Source of the DNA: Acinetobacter tibetensis
GTDB taxonomy: Bacteria; Pseudomonadota; Gammaproteobacteria; Pseudomonadales; Moraxellaceae
Direction: 5' to 3'
Length of the DNA: 64,000 bases
Assembly: GCF_023824315.1 (NCBI RefSeq)
Contig: NZ_CP098732.1
Span: 3,286,001 to 3,350,000, forward strand
Shown here: positions 1 to 8,446 of the stretch, piece after piece
Layout of the letters: each line of letters opens with the position of its first letter
Numbering within the stretch: position 1 is the first letter of the stretch
Program-made: the position numbers and the translations under genes
The notes under the pieces: generated by a model
Databases searched by the model: none
The model's input: only the letters and a program-made list of their open reading frames with translations
What the model was told of the DNA's origin: nothing

Positions 1-821
1 GAAAAAACTTTTACTCTATCGCAACTAATAACATTCAAAGCAGCACTGCTAAAAAAAGTATAAACATTAATCTTAATATGTGAATCACTAACCAATAGAT
101 TATAAATATAATCCTCAAAAATTAGTTCTGTACTTATATACTCTATACTATCATATATAGTATTTTCTCTAGGATGAGGGAAATAATAACTATTTTTAAA
201 TTTAGAAAGTATTTTTTTTAACTTATCATCCGACATTTCATGCAACAGAAATTCTTTATATGGTTGACCAAGGAATATAGAAATCTCTCTTTCTACAACT
301 CCATTAGCAATATTTTGATTTAAATTCAAGCTGACAATCTTTTTACAATCAACTATATTTGGTAAACCTTTATAAATTGTATAATGTTTTGAAATCTTAC
401 CTTTTATATACTCTAATCTTTTATTATTTTCAAAAAAATCACCATCAACAAATATATTACCTAATCCATCATCAAATGAGATAATATCTTTAAATCCAAT
501 AAGTTTTAGCAAAGTAAAAATATGCTTATCATTAATAGTTGATAAAAAAACGCTATCTACATTTGATAAATGTTTTCTTAATTTCAAAACAAATAGAAAA
601 AAATAAATAAATTTTACAAAAGGGTTGCTTTTATCAACTGTATACCTAAAACTCTTACTCATCTTCTTAGATAAAATATTGTAATAATAATCATTTTTTG
701 CATTTCCAACATGTTCAATAAAAATCAATGTATAGATCCCTTTCTCTTCTTTTAGAAGCTTATCTACAAGAAACATCTGGAAAGGTGTCATACACACTAT
801 AAGATTATTTTTTTCCAACAC
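1..821 (-). CDS. GT52-family glycosyltransferase (sialyltransferase-like), 3' end beyond window
   Basis: An open frame on the minus strand runs from a GTG at 821 off the left edge (273 residues visible, no stop). It begins NLIVCMTPFQ, the N-terminal signature of CAZy family GT52 (PF07922). It also has FDDGLGN near residue 116, PHPRE at about 215-219 and FFSSAAL at about 256, the positions of the catalytic and CMP-binding motifs in GT52 sialyltransferases. It overlaps the 3' end of wzx by 17 bases, so it belongs to the same transcript. A TTG at 818 is an alternative start. With a complete nonulosonate and CMP-transfer cassette upstream, it probably transfers a CMP-activated legionaminate-type sugar during capsule repeat-unit assembly at the cytoplasmic face of the membrane. 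The family call is firm; donor and acceptor are inferred. The gene is much more AT-rich than the housekeeping genes to the right. Confidence 0.82.
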   Translation of the reverse strand, partial: MLEKNNLIVCMTPFQMFLVDKLLKEEKGIYTLIFIEHVGNAKNDYYYNILSKKMSKSFRYTVDKSNPFVKFIYFFLFVLKLRKHLSNVDSVFLSTINDKHIFTLLKLIGFKDIISFDDGLGNIFVDGDFFENNKRLEYIKGKISKHYTIYKGLPNIVDCKKIVSLNLNQNIANGVVEREISIFLGQPYKEFLLHEMSDDKLKKILSKFKNSYYFPHPRENTIYDSIEYISTELIFEDYIYNLLVSDSHIKINVYTFFSSAALNVISCDRVKVF

Positions 822-2010
822 GATTAATTATCACCCACAACATTACTATTAGAACCACATTGCTTAACAGCAATGAATAAGGAATTAAGTCAAGAGATAA
901 TGTAACTAAATAAATCATAGCTACAAAATAAACAATAGCCGAAAAAAATGTAATCTTAGAGATTACAAAATTCTTGCCGTAGAAAAAGAAGTAATTTACT
1001 AAAACTAGATATGGCAAATTCGCACCATAACCAAGTAAATACATTACTACATAGTACTTCGAACCAACATAACTTTGCCCTAAAAACCAAAGGTACACTT
1101 GCTCTGGCAACAACCAACCAACTAGTGCGGGTAGTATACTTAAAGGCAAGCTGTACAATGTATATTTTTTTATCTTAGCTATAGTTAACGAGTTATCTTT
1201 AAGCCCTTGATAGTAATACGGTACTATTGCCTTATTGAGTGCCATAAGAACAATTGGCAATACAGTTGCTATCTGCACCCCCGCAGAATAAATACCTAAA
1301 TCTGTTTTTGAGTATTGTTGATAAATAAAGATACGATCTAACTGACCTTTAATGAAAAAACTCGACTGATGCAGAATGAGTGGCAGCCCAAATGAAAAGA
1401 TATACAGTAGGCCTAAGCGCATTCTTTGCCATGTAAAGCGATAATTATCTCTAAATAAGTCTCCCAACACCAAACTTGCAATCAAAAAAGTTGTTAGATT
1501 TGTAACGACTATTGCCAATATACGATAAGCGACTAGCTCCTGACTAAAGTATTCAAGAGCAGCAACCGTAAATAGAACATTGGTCAAAGATAATATAATT
1601 TGAATTATTATATATTTAAAAGGTTGCTGTTGACATTGGCGTAAGGCAAGCTGCACATTAACAAAAGACTGAAACATAGTTGCCAACACAACATATGCCA
1701 TAATTTCAGCTTTAAACCACCAACAACCAAGTAATAGGATGAAAGAAATAGTAATATTAAATAAATAGCCAGCTTTAACAACTGTATTTAAAGCTTTTTT
1801 ACCATAAAAATAGAAATAACGTGTAACGGCACCATCCTGACTTAATCCAACAAAAATAGCGAATAAAGACAACATGGTTAGGTAATAAGATAACTCACCA
1901 AAACCATCAGGTCCTAATTTTCTTGTTAGATAAGGCAACATGAGAAAAGGGAGACTTTTCGCAAAAAGCTCCCCAATCAAATAAATGAAACTGTCTTTTA
2001 AAACCTTCAC
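805..2010 (-). CDS. wzx: Wzx capsule repeat-unit flippase (MATE/PST family)
   Basis: A 401-residue, very hydrophobic protein with about 12 predicted membrane segments. The N-terminus (IGELFAKSLPFLMLPYLTRKLGP) is typical of Wzx/RfbX O-antigen and capsule flippases of the polysaccharide transport family. It should move undecaprenyl-diphosphate-linked repeat units across the inner membrane for polymerisation by Wzy, which is not in this window. It overlaps the acyltransferase upstream by four bases (ATGA) and the GT52 gene downstream by 17, so translation is probably coupled. Wzx proteins diverge fast and match their repeat unit, which fits its place inside the variable part of the K locus. Confidence 0.88.
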   Translation of the reverse strand: MKVLKDSFIYLIGELFAKSLPFLMLPYLTRKLGPDGFGELSYYLTMLSLFAIFVGLSQDGAVTRYFYFYGKKALNTVVKAGYLFNITISFILLLGCWWFKAEIMAYVVLATMFQSFVNVQLALRQCQQQPFKYIIIQIILSLTNVLFTVAALEYFSQELVAYRILAIVVTNLTTFLIASLVLGDLFRDNYRFTWQRMRLGLLYIFSFGLPLILHQSSFFIKGQLDRIFIYQQYSKTDLGIYSAGVQIATVLPIVLMALNKAIVPYYYQGLKDNSLTIAKIKKYTLYSLPLSILPALVGWLLPEQVYLWFLGQSYVGSKYYVVMYLLGYGANLPYLVLVNYFFFYGKNFVISKITFFSAIVYFVAMIYLVTLSLDLIPYSLLLSNVVLIVMLWVIINRVGKK

Positions 2011-3137
2011 TCAGTAGCCCTTATTCCTTTTCCTATATTAAATTTTGCTATTTTATTAGCCAATTTAATTGCGAAGTCATCAAAAACCCTACAGTAGATT
2101 TCAGACATTAATAAAGTAAGGCCGAGTACTGTTACACATGAAATAATACTTGAGATTACAAAATTATATCCATTAACTATTGCATAGTTGAATACTGGTA
2201 CACCGATAATATAGATGATAGAAATATGAATTAAATAAATTGAAAATGAAAGTTTCCCTAAGTATATCAATGGTTTTTTATCTAAAATTTTATTAATAGC
2301 TTTTGACTTAAGTGCTGCGACTACAATAAAGAAACCACCTAAAAAATTTAATAAATTGTAGGTTCGATTGTCCAAAAATTTAAAAAAAACAGAATAACTT
2401 TCACTATTGTTATGTACACCACACAAATAAAGTCCAAATACAAAAAGTGATAAACTTAAAAATTCAGGAATTGACCTTTTAAATAAGTATAAAAAATAAC
2501 CAAGTATAAAGCTAATAATACCTAAAAAAGCTATTCCAGAAATCTGTGCAGATAAAAACACACTCAACAAGAGGAACATATATTTAAAAATTCTATTATT
2601 ATGTAAATAGCATGTAAAATATATTATAAAAGAGCCTAACAGCTCTATCTGCATAGTCCACAAAACTGGATTATATCTATTATCACCATAAATAAATGCT
2701 CCCACCCCGCCAGAATACAATGCATCTAAAAAAAATGGTGAAATTTTGATAGATTGAAACCATTCTGATGTTCTTGATAGATCAATATCAATATGAAGTA
2801 TTCCCCAAAAAATCAAACATGAAAACAGTGCTGGAATAGCAAGTCTTGGATATCTCTTTATTAAAGACTCGCGTAGTTTCTTTTTCTGATCCACTGCTTT
2901 CAAGGAAGAAAGCGTCAATACGTAACCACTTAATACAAAGAAGACAAAAACGGCTCCTGTTCCAGAATAAAAAAATGCAAAAGGCGAATTATATATTGCT
3001 TCAGCAAAATTAAATTTTGGTAGCTGACTTTCATAAAAATTATGGAGTTGTGGATAAAAGACTCCGAGTAAATGAGAGAAGACAACCGCTAAGCAAGCAA
3101 TCCCGCGCAGACTCTCAGCCGAGTGTATTTTATTCAT
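2007..3137 (-). CDS. Membrane-bound O-acyltransferase (acyltransferase-3, OafA-like)
   Basis: A 376-residue multi-pass protein starting MNKIHSAESLRGIACLAVVFSH. The LRG and H residues near the N-terminus, about ten membrane segments and the FVLSGYVLT motif near residue 69 mark acyltransferase family 3 (PF01757). Such proteins in capsule loci usually O-acetylate the glycan. Which sugar is modified cannot be read from the sequence; the nonulosonate or a repeat-unit hexose are both possible. It is strongly AT-rich. It sits 80 bases downstream of the SDR gene at 3218, a wider gap than elsewhere in the operon, and is translationally coupled to wzx. Confidence 0.87.
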   Translation of the reverse strand: MNKIHSAESLRGIACLAVVFSHLLGVFYPQLHNFYESQLPKFNFAEAIYNSPFAFFYSGTGAVFVFFVLSGYVLTLSSLKAVDQKKKLRESLIKRYPRLAIPALFSCLIFWGILHIDIDLSRTSEWFQSIKISPFFLDALYSGGVGAFIYGDNRYNPVLWTMQIELLGSFIIYFTCYLHNNRIFKYMFLLLSVFLSAQISGIAFLGIISFILGYFLYLFKRSIPEFLSLSLFVFGLYLCGVHNNSESYSVFFKFLDNRTYNLLNFLGGFFIVVAALKSKAINKILDKKPLIYLGKLSFSIYLIHISIIYIIGVPVFNYAIVNGYNFVISSIISCVTVLGLTLLMSEIYCRVFDDFAIKLANKIAKFNIGKGIRATE

Positions 3138-3217
3138 ATATTTAATCTCAGAAATCCTGCTTATCTCTACATACGATTTTAGGAAACCACATGCATTTAT
3201 ATTGCTATGGATTTAAC

Positions 3218-3988
3218 TTATAAACTAAAACCATCATCTACAATAATATTCTGGCCAGTTACATATCTTGATTGCTCAGAAAGCAAGAATAAAACTGAAC
3301 CTATGATTTCTGTAACATCTAGCATACCTGCTCCGTGCGTATGACTCTTATATGCTTCTAAAAATGGTTCAGGTTGATGATCAAAGATACCACCTGGACT
3401 TACACAATTAATGCGGAACCGACTATCGTTGACATAAGCAACTGTGTATTTGTTTAAATGGAGTGTTGCTGATTTAATTGCAGCATACTCAACAGGCATT
3501 GTCATTTTCGTGTTGTTATAGATATCAAATTTTGGAGCAACTACTCCGTAAATAGATGAGATATTTACAAGCGAAAAAGGAGTCTGACATTGTGTAAAAT
3601 ATTTTGCACATTGCTGTGTGAACAAAAACATACTACCTAAATGAAGTGACAAGTTCTCATTAAAGCTTTCTAGAGTCACATCAAAAAAATGTGAACCATA
3701 AGTCTTATTACGTGGATATGTTGTATTAACAGCTCCATCAATTTTAAGATCTGTTAAAAAAAATGACTTTACACTTGTTTCATTTGTTACATCCAAAGAA
3801 ACCAACGATAACTTTTCGTTGGTAGGATCAACTCCTAAACTACGTAATCGAGTTTCCATAGATTCAACGTTTATATCAGCAGCAATAACTTTTGCACCTT
3901 GCTCTAATATAGCCGCCACTAAACGCGTACCTAATAATCCACCAGCACCTGCTACTAAAAAGGTTTTATTCTGTAATAAATTTTGCAT
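3218..3988 (-). CDS. ptmA: PtmA-like short-chain dehydrogenase of nonulosonate cassette
   Basis: A 256-residue SDR enzyme. The NAD(P) motif VAGAGGLLG is at residues 12-20, NISSIYG carries the catalytic serine, and YAAIK is the YxxxK catalytic pair, followed by CVSPGGI. ATG 3988 is preferred over TTG 3991 because GGTGA lies about seven bases upstream. The gene follows the CMP-sugar synthetase almost without a gap. In Campylobacter jejuni the neighbouring order ptmE-ptmF-legF-ptmA occurs in the legionaminic acid cluster, where PtmA and PtmF act with PtmE in supplying the GDP-amino-sugar precursor. The same order here supports the name. The exact reaction of PtmA is not evident from sequence, and a role in modifying the nonulosonate side chain is an alternative. 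Confidence 0.7.
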   Translation of the reverse strand: MQNLLQNKTFLVAGAGGLLGTRLVAAILEQGAKVIAADINVESMETRLRSLGVDPTNEKLSLVSLDVTNETSVKSFFLTDLKIDGAVNTTYPRNKTYGSHFFDVTLESFNENLSLHLGSMFLFTQQCAKYFTQCQTPFSLVNISSIYGVVAPKFDIYNNTKMTMPVEYAAIKSATLHLNKYTVAYVNDSRFRINCVSPGGIFDHQPEPFLEAYKSHTHGAGMLDVTEIIGSVLFLLSEQSRYVTGQNIIVDDGFSL

Positions 3989-3991
3989 CAA

Positions 3992-4678
3992 TTATTCACC
4001 TTTAATAATAGCTTCTGCTAAACGAAAATCGTAAATATCATCAATATCTACGGCTCTTGCTTTTGGCACTTCAATACTCACAACTTTCCCTGAAAATAAA
4101 CCATAGTTATTCAATACAAACTGAGGTGTTGTCGCATAGACTACCGTTGTAATATCAAAAACTTTCGGGGCATCTTGACGGCGTGACACCTCGCCTTCAG
4201 GCTGATTTACAAGCTCAACAAAACCAGACTCGTTGTACTTAACCATATTGAAATATGGACTGCGGCTTGCTGGTGTAACTGCAATACAAATATCAGCAGT
4301 TTCAGCTTGTCTTTTTAGAATCGCAGCTTCTACATCGTATTGGCTACGTAATGGACTAGTTGCAGGCAAACTAACAAAACCATCAAATGAACCGTAGTGC
4401 TCAGTTGCCCACTCAATGGCATGACGCCAAGACAACCATTCCGGGCTTTGATCAGTTGCTAGTTCAGCAGGTCGCTCTATAAGAATTGCTCCACATTCTA
4501 TAGCGACTTGAGCAATAGCCTGATCATCTGTTGAAACAAAAACTTGTTCAATCAAATCCGATGCTAAAGCTGTATCAATTGAATACTGTAATAACGGTTT
4601 TCCAGCCAGTGGTTTAATATTTTTTCCTGGTAAACCCTTAGAGCCGCCTCTAGCAAAAATAAATGCAAAATTTCTCAT
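3992..4678 (-). CDS. legF: CMP-legionaminate-type synthetase (NeuA/LegF family)
   Basis: A 228-residue cytidylyltransferase. The N-terminal FIFARGGSKGLPGKNIKPL is motif I of CMP-sialic acid synthetases (NeuA, LegF, PseF), which bind CTP. SPEWLSWRHA and LPATSPLRS are further family motifs. The enzyme should condense CTP with the 8- or 9-carbon-chain keto sugar acid to give the CMP-activated donor used by the glycosyltransferase. The length is normal for a synthetase without the extra C-terminal domain of E. coli NeuA. It lies ten bases downstream of ptmF. LegG, rather than a PseG hydrolase, in the same operon favours a legionaminate over a pseudaminate substrate. Confidence 0.85.
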   Translation of the reverse strand: MRNFAFIFARGGSKGLPGKNIKPLAGKPLLQYSIDTALASDLIEQVFVSTDDQAIAQVAIECGAILIERPAELATDQSPEWLSWRHAIEWATEHYGSFDGFVSLPATSPLRSQYDVEAAILKRQAETADICIAVTPASRSPYFNMVKYNESGFVELVNQPEGEVSRRQDAPKVFDITTVVYATTPQFVLNNYGLFSGKVVSIEVPKARAVDIDDIYDFRLAEAIIKGE

Positions 4679-4688
4679 ATAAGCAGCC

Positions 4689-5660
4689 TCATTTTTTCTT
4701 CACAAATTCTTTCATCTCTACAATAAGCCCTACTGTTCTTTCAGCTTCTTGTAGACTAATAGATTGGTTTGGCTGCCCATTTATTTTTCTAATAAAATCA
4801 GTAACCATTTCTAAATACATTTGATTTTTATCCCACTCAGGAGCGCTATAAATTTCTTGTCGCTCTTTAGCAGTAATCAGCACAACTTCATTTTGAATTA
4901 AATCCCACTCAATACATCCTTCACTGCCAATAAAACGACATTTACGATGTGCTTTACGCTGCAGGAAATCTAAGTGGATATTAACAACAGTTCCTTTCGA
5001 TGTTGTCATTAAAAGATCTGCATTATCCTCAACTTCTAGCCCTAGCTCTTCTGAAGCACGTAAAAGGACATGTTGAGGAGTAAGTGAGCCTAAAATCCAT
5101 TGAGCATAATCCAACTCGTGACTCAGCTCTAGGAGGACTCCTCCCCCTAATTCAGCTCTAGCAGATACTGTTTCGCGATAATCCTTAGTAGGTCGCCAAT
5201 CTGGTAAATACTGTCCAATTTCAATAAAAGCATTATATAAGTTACCAATGACACCCTTTTGTAGCATTTGTCTTACTTGCTGCGCTGAAGGTAAATAGCG
5301 CAAACAATAACCTACTGCTACAGGTGTTTGATACTGAGCTTGAGCATATATTAATGCTTGAGCATCTGTCTGGGTAACTGAAACTGGTTTTTCTATTAAT
5401 ACAGGAATACTAGCTTTAATGAGCGGTATTGCATGTTGAGCATGGAAAGGGGCAGGTGAAGCAATTATTGCAAACTGAACTTGCAACTGAATAATTTCAT
5501 CAATACTTTCTGCTATATGATCACTATCAGTTACTGGCTCTTTAGGAGTACGACCACTAGCAGACATCACAATTAATTTTGCTTCTGGAAAAAGCATTTT
5601 AAGGTTACGGCGATGTCGGGTAGCAATATTACCTAAACCAATAACAGCAATATTTTTCAT
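4689..5660 (-). CDS. ptmF: Gfo/Idh/MocA-family oxidoreductase, PtmF-like
   Basis: A 323-residue NAD(P)-dependent oxidoreductase. The N-terminal Rossmann motif is VIGLGNIATRH, the EKPVS motif typical of Gfo/Idh/MocA enzymes is near residue 92, and the second domain contains ELSHELDYAQW. It starts one base after the stop of the CBS-nucleotidyltransferase gene and lies ten bases before legF, so it is clearly part of the cassette. The C. jejuni counterpart PtmF takes part, with PtmA, in making the GDP-sugar precursor of legionaminic acid. The substrate is inferred from gene order, not from residues. Confidence 0.72.
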   Translation of the reverse strand: MKNIAVIGLGNIATRHRRNLKMLFPEAKLIVMSASGRTPKEPVTDSDHIAESIDEIIQLQVQFAIIASPAPFHAQHAIPLIKASIPVLIEKPVSVTQTDAQALIYAQAQYQTPVAVGYCLRYLPSAQQVRQMLQKGVIGNLYNAFIEIGQYLPDWRPTKDYRETVSARAELGGGVLLELSHELDYAQWILGSLTPQHVLLRASEELGLEVEDNADLLMTTSKGTVVNIHLDFLQRKAHRKCRFIGSEGCIEWDLIQNEVVLITAKERQEIYSAPEWDKNQMYLEMVTDFIRKINGQPNQSISLQEAERTVGLIVEMKEFVKKK

Positions 5661-5661
5661 A

Positions 5662-6714
5662 TTATTCTAAACCCAACATATGAATATCTTTTTGCGCACG
5701 ATTATAATCTTCCATATGTCCGATATCCAACCAATATTCGTGTAAAGGATAACTCGTGACCTTTTGCTGTAAAGTAATCTGCTGTTCTAATATTGTTGGC
5801 ATTCCTATAAATTCAGCATTCACCTGCGCAAGTAACTCAGGAGAAATCACATATATGCCGGTATTTATATCAAAGAAATAGCTTGGCTTTTCTGTCATGC
5901 TTTGTATGACATTATCTTCTGAATTAACCACGCCATAAGGTATTTGGTACTGAAATTCACGCACACACATTGTTGCTATCGATTGATTTTTCTCATGAAA
6001 ATCTAACAGTTTACCAAAATTCATATTGGTAAGTACATCACCATTGATGACCACAAAAGGTAGTTTAATTTCTTCTTTCGGCAACAAGCTTAATGCTCCA
6101 CCTGTACCTAGCGGATCATTTTCATGCACATATTGAATTTGAACATCAAATTTTTCACCATTGCCAAAATGCTCGTGAATAATTTCAGGCAAATAATGTG
6201 TTGAAATATAAAACTTATAAAATCCTTGCTCTTTTAAACTTAATACGATGGTTTCTAACAGCGGCTTTCCACCAACGGGTAACATAGGTTTTGGACATTT
6301 ATCAGTCAATGGGCGTAATCTGGTACCAAAACCACCTGCCATAATAAATACAGGGTTTTCTTTTCTTTTACGGCTAATTAGGTCTTCTAGCGTAATAATA
6401 TTAACCAATTGACCTGCTTTTAAAACAGGTAAAGCCAAATAACGCTTTTCTCGCATTATTTCAAAAATCTGTCGATTGGTTAATTCACCCTCTTCAATTG
6501 AATAAGGGGTTAGATGCATAATCGTTTCAACAGAAGCATGTAAGTCTTGCCCTTTAAGCAAGCCACGACGGATGTCACCATCCGTTATACTGCCGAGTAA
6601 ATGATTATCTTCATCGACCACTAGCACAATTCTTAACGCATACAAGTCTAACAACTCTAATGCTTTTAATATTGTGTCTTTCTTGTTCAGAACTATTTTT
6701 TTTACATCAATCAT
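5662..6714 (-). CDS. ptmE: CBS-domain sugar-1-phosphate guanylyltransferase, PtmE-like
   Basis: A 350-residue protein with two fused modules. Residues 1 to about 118 form a CBS-domain pair (LLGSITDGDIRRGLL; YLALPVL). Residues from about 123 form a sugar nucleotidyltransferase with FIMAGGFGTRLRPLT and PKPMLPVGGKPLLE, the phosphate-binding and catalytic motifs. This architecture is that of PtmE, the glucosamine-1-phosphate guanylyltransferase of the C. jejuni legionaminic acid pathway. It implies that the cassette feeds on a GDP-linked rather than UDP-linked amino sugar. CBS domains usually bind adenine nucleotides, so allosteric control is likely. It overlaps the upstream acetyltransferase gene by eight bases. 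Confidence 0.82.
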   Translation of the reverse strand: MIDVKKIVLNKKDTILKALELLDLYALRIVLVVDEDNHLLGSITDGDIRRGLLKGQDLHASVETIMHLTPYSIEEGELTNRQIFEIMREKRYLALPVLKAGQLVNIITLEDLISRKRKENPVFIMAGGFGTRLRPLTDKCPKPMLPVGGKPLLETIVLSLKEQGFYKFYISTHYLPEIIHEHFGNGEKFDVQIQYVHENDPLGTGGALSLLPKEEIKLPFVVINGDVLTNMNFGKLLDFHEKNQSIATMCVREFQYQIPYGVVNSEDNVIQSMTEKPSYFFDINTGIYVISPELLAQVNAEFIGMPTILEQQITLQQKVTSYPLHEYWLDIGHMEDYNRAQKDIHMLGLE

Positions 6715-7351
6715 TACGTTTTAATTCCTTCGCTGGTGCACCGACATATGTTGTATGCACTAAAGTATTTTTTAACACTACAGCACCAGCGCCAATTATT
6801 GAGTGTTCACCCAACTTCTTTAATTCTAGAGGCCCCTTACCTGGCAAAATTGCAGCATTTGTGCCAATGTATACGCCAGTACCCACATGGATACAACCAG
6901 ACAAATTCACGCCTGGCATAATCGACACGTAGCTATCAAATTTACAGTCATGCCCAATAGTGCAGTTGAAACTCACCACTACAAAATCTCCAAAACTGCA
7001 AGAGTTGGTAACTCTTGCACCAGCAGCAATGATCACGCCTTTAGAATGATGTAGTTGTTCACGAATTCCAAAACCTAATGTGGCCTGAGAATGGATTAAA
7101 TTTGGAAAATTCAAATGAGGATAAAATTCATAAATTTTTTGACGAATTTTCGGAGCAGCGATACCTATAGTAAAGTCAATATTGGCAACACCAACGATTT
7201 CAGATTCCAAAAACACAGGGAAACCTAACAAAGTTTGGTTTTGCCCTGCTTCCTTTTCTAAAAAGCAAATATCGGTATAACCTTGATCGAGAGCTAAATC
7301 TAATAGCTCTTTCGCAAAGCCGCTAGTTCCAAAAATCGCCAGTTTTTTCAT
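6707..7351 (-). CDS. NeuD/PglD-type hexapeptide-repeat N- or O-acetyltransferase
   Basis: A 214-residue protein with a small N-terminal Rossmann-like domain (LAIFGTSGFAKELLDLA) and a left-handed beta-helix of hexapeptide repeats (GVIIAAGARVTNSC, IMPGVNLSGCIHVGTG, IIGAGAVVL). This two-domain form is shared by PglD, NeuD and LegH. In a legionaminate cassette it most likely acetylates the 4-amino group made by LegC (the LegH step), using acetyl-CoA. O-acetylation of the finished nonulosonate is the alternative. It begins directly after the synthase stop codon and overlaps ptmE by eight bases. No other acetyltransferase candidate for the LegH step lies in the cassette. Confidence 0.78.
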   Translation of the reverse strand: MKKLAIFGTSGFAKELLDLALDQGYTDICFLEKEAGQNQTLLGFPVFLESEIVGVANIDFTIGIAAPKIRQKIYEFYPHLNFPNLIHSQATLGFGIREQLHHSKGVIIAAGARVTNSCSFGDFVVVSFNCTIGHDCKFDSYVSIMPGVNLSGCIHVGTGVYIGTNAAILPGKGPLELKKLGEHSIIGAGAVVLKNTLVHTTYVGAPAKELKRND

Positions 7352-8446
7352 TTATAGTTCAATAAAATCATTCTTTTTAAATGCTTTGGTTGCATAAGTC
7401 CCCAAAACATCCCAATATTTATTTGGTTCTAAGACAACCTTACCAGCACGTTTGGTTGTAATATTTTCTTCTGTAAACAGTTCACCTTCGGCAATCTCTT
7501 TACTCGCCACAATACTACGTCGCACTAAGTAATAATTATCGCTTTCTTGCTCTAGCATAAATTTTATGCCATCACCAAGAGCTGCATGGGTTTTATGCAA
7601 GATCTCAACATAGCTCTTAAATTCATCAGCTTCCATAGACGCTGCATGGTCTGGTCCAGCCATATTTTTATCAAGCGTTATATGCTTTTCAAAAATCCGA
7701 GCACCTAAGCTCAAACTAATGACTGCTGCATATTCATCTAAAGTATGATCAGAATAGCCCGTCGTTAATCCAAAAACATTTTTAATTGTTTCAATCGCAC
7801 GTAAATTGGTTTGCTCAAATAGTGCTGGATACTGCGTCACACAGTGCAAAATTGATACCTGTTCTTTTAACTTTTTACGAACAGCAAATTTTGAATATGA
7901 CTCTCTAAATAATTGTTGTGATGGTCTAACCTGAGTACCTTTATCAATCACAAATGCAAAAACAGACAATGCTTGTTCAATATCTCCTAAACTTGCTGTA
8001 CCGGTCGACAAAATTACATGTTTTCCAGTACATGCCAATTCATATAAAAATGGTAAGTTAGAAATATCTGCCGATGAAACTTTTAAAAATGGTACATCAA
8101 GGTCGTCAACCAAAAACCTTAAGCTTTCAGAATCAAAAGGGGTTGAAATAAACGTAATATTTTCTGCATAACAAAAGTCCTGAATCTCTTTTGTTTGCTC
8201 ATAAGTCAACTCAAGACTTTTCACAAGTTCAAGCTGGCTTTGTGCTGAACCCGTATTTTCTTTCTGGTAAGCAGCCATTTCTGTTTGATCTGAAAGCAGA
8301 CTATCAGCCTTAAAAGTCTGAAATTTAACCGCATTAGCCCCACATTCTTTTGCTTTTAAAATGAGTTCTTTTGCCAGTTCTACAGAACCATTATGATTCA
8401 CACCAATTTCAGCAATCACATAAATTTCATTTTCATCAAAGATCAT
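7352..8446 (-). CDS. legI: Legionaminate-type nonulosonic acid synthase (NeuB family)
   Basis: A 364-residue protein. The NeuB TIM barrel has YVIAEIGVNHNGS at residues 9-21, VKFQTFKAD, ILSTGTASL and EKHITLDKNMAGPDH. A C-terminal SAF (antifreeze-like) domain follows from about residue 305 (RRSIVASKEIAEGE). It condenses phosphoenolpyruvate with a mannosamine-type sugar to give the nonulosonic acid. A histidine-rich metal site and PEP-binding residues are present. It overlaps the legG stop by 11 bases. Family membership is clear. The preference for 2,4-diacetamido-trideoxymannose over N-acetylmannosamine follows from LegB and LegC in the operon, not from this protein alone. Confidence 0.9.
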   Translation of the reverse strand: MIFDENEIYVIAEIGVNHNGSVELAKELILKAKECGANAVKFQTFKADSLLSDQTEMAAYQKENTGSAQSQLELVKSLELTYEQTKEIQDFCYAENITFISTPFDSESLRFLVDDLDVPFLKVSSADISNLPFLYELACTGKHVILSTGTASLGDIEQALSVFAFVIDKGTQVRPSQQLFRESYSKFAVRKKLKEQVSILHCVTQYPALFEQTNLRAIETIKNVFGLTTGYSDHTLDEYAAVISLSLGARIFEKHITLDKNMAGPDHAASMEADEFKSYVEILHKTHAALGDGIKFMLEQESDNYYLVRRSIVASKEIAEGELFTEENITTKRAGKVVLEPNKYWDVLGTYATKAFKKNDFIEL

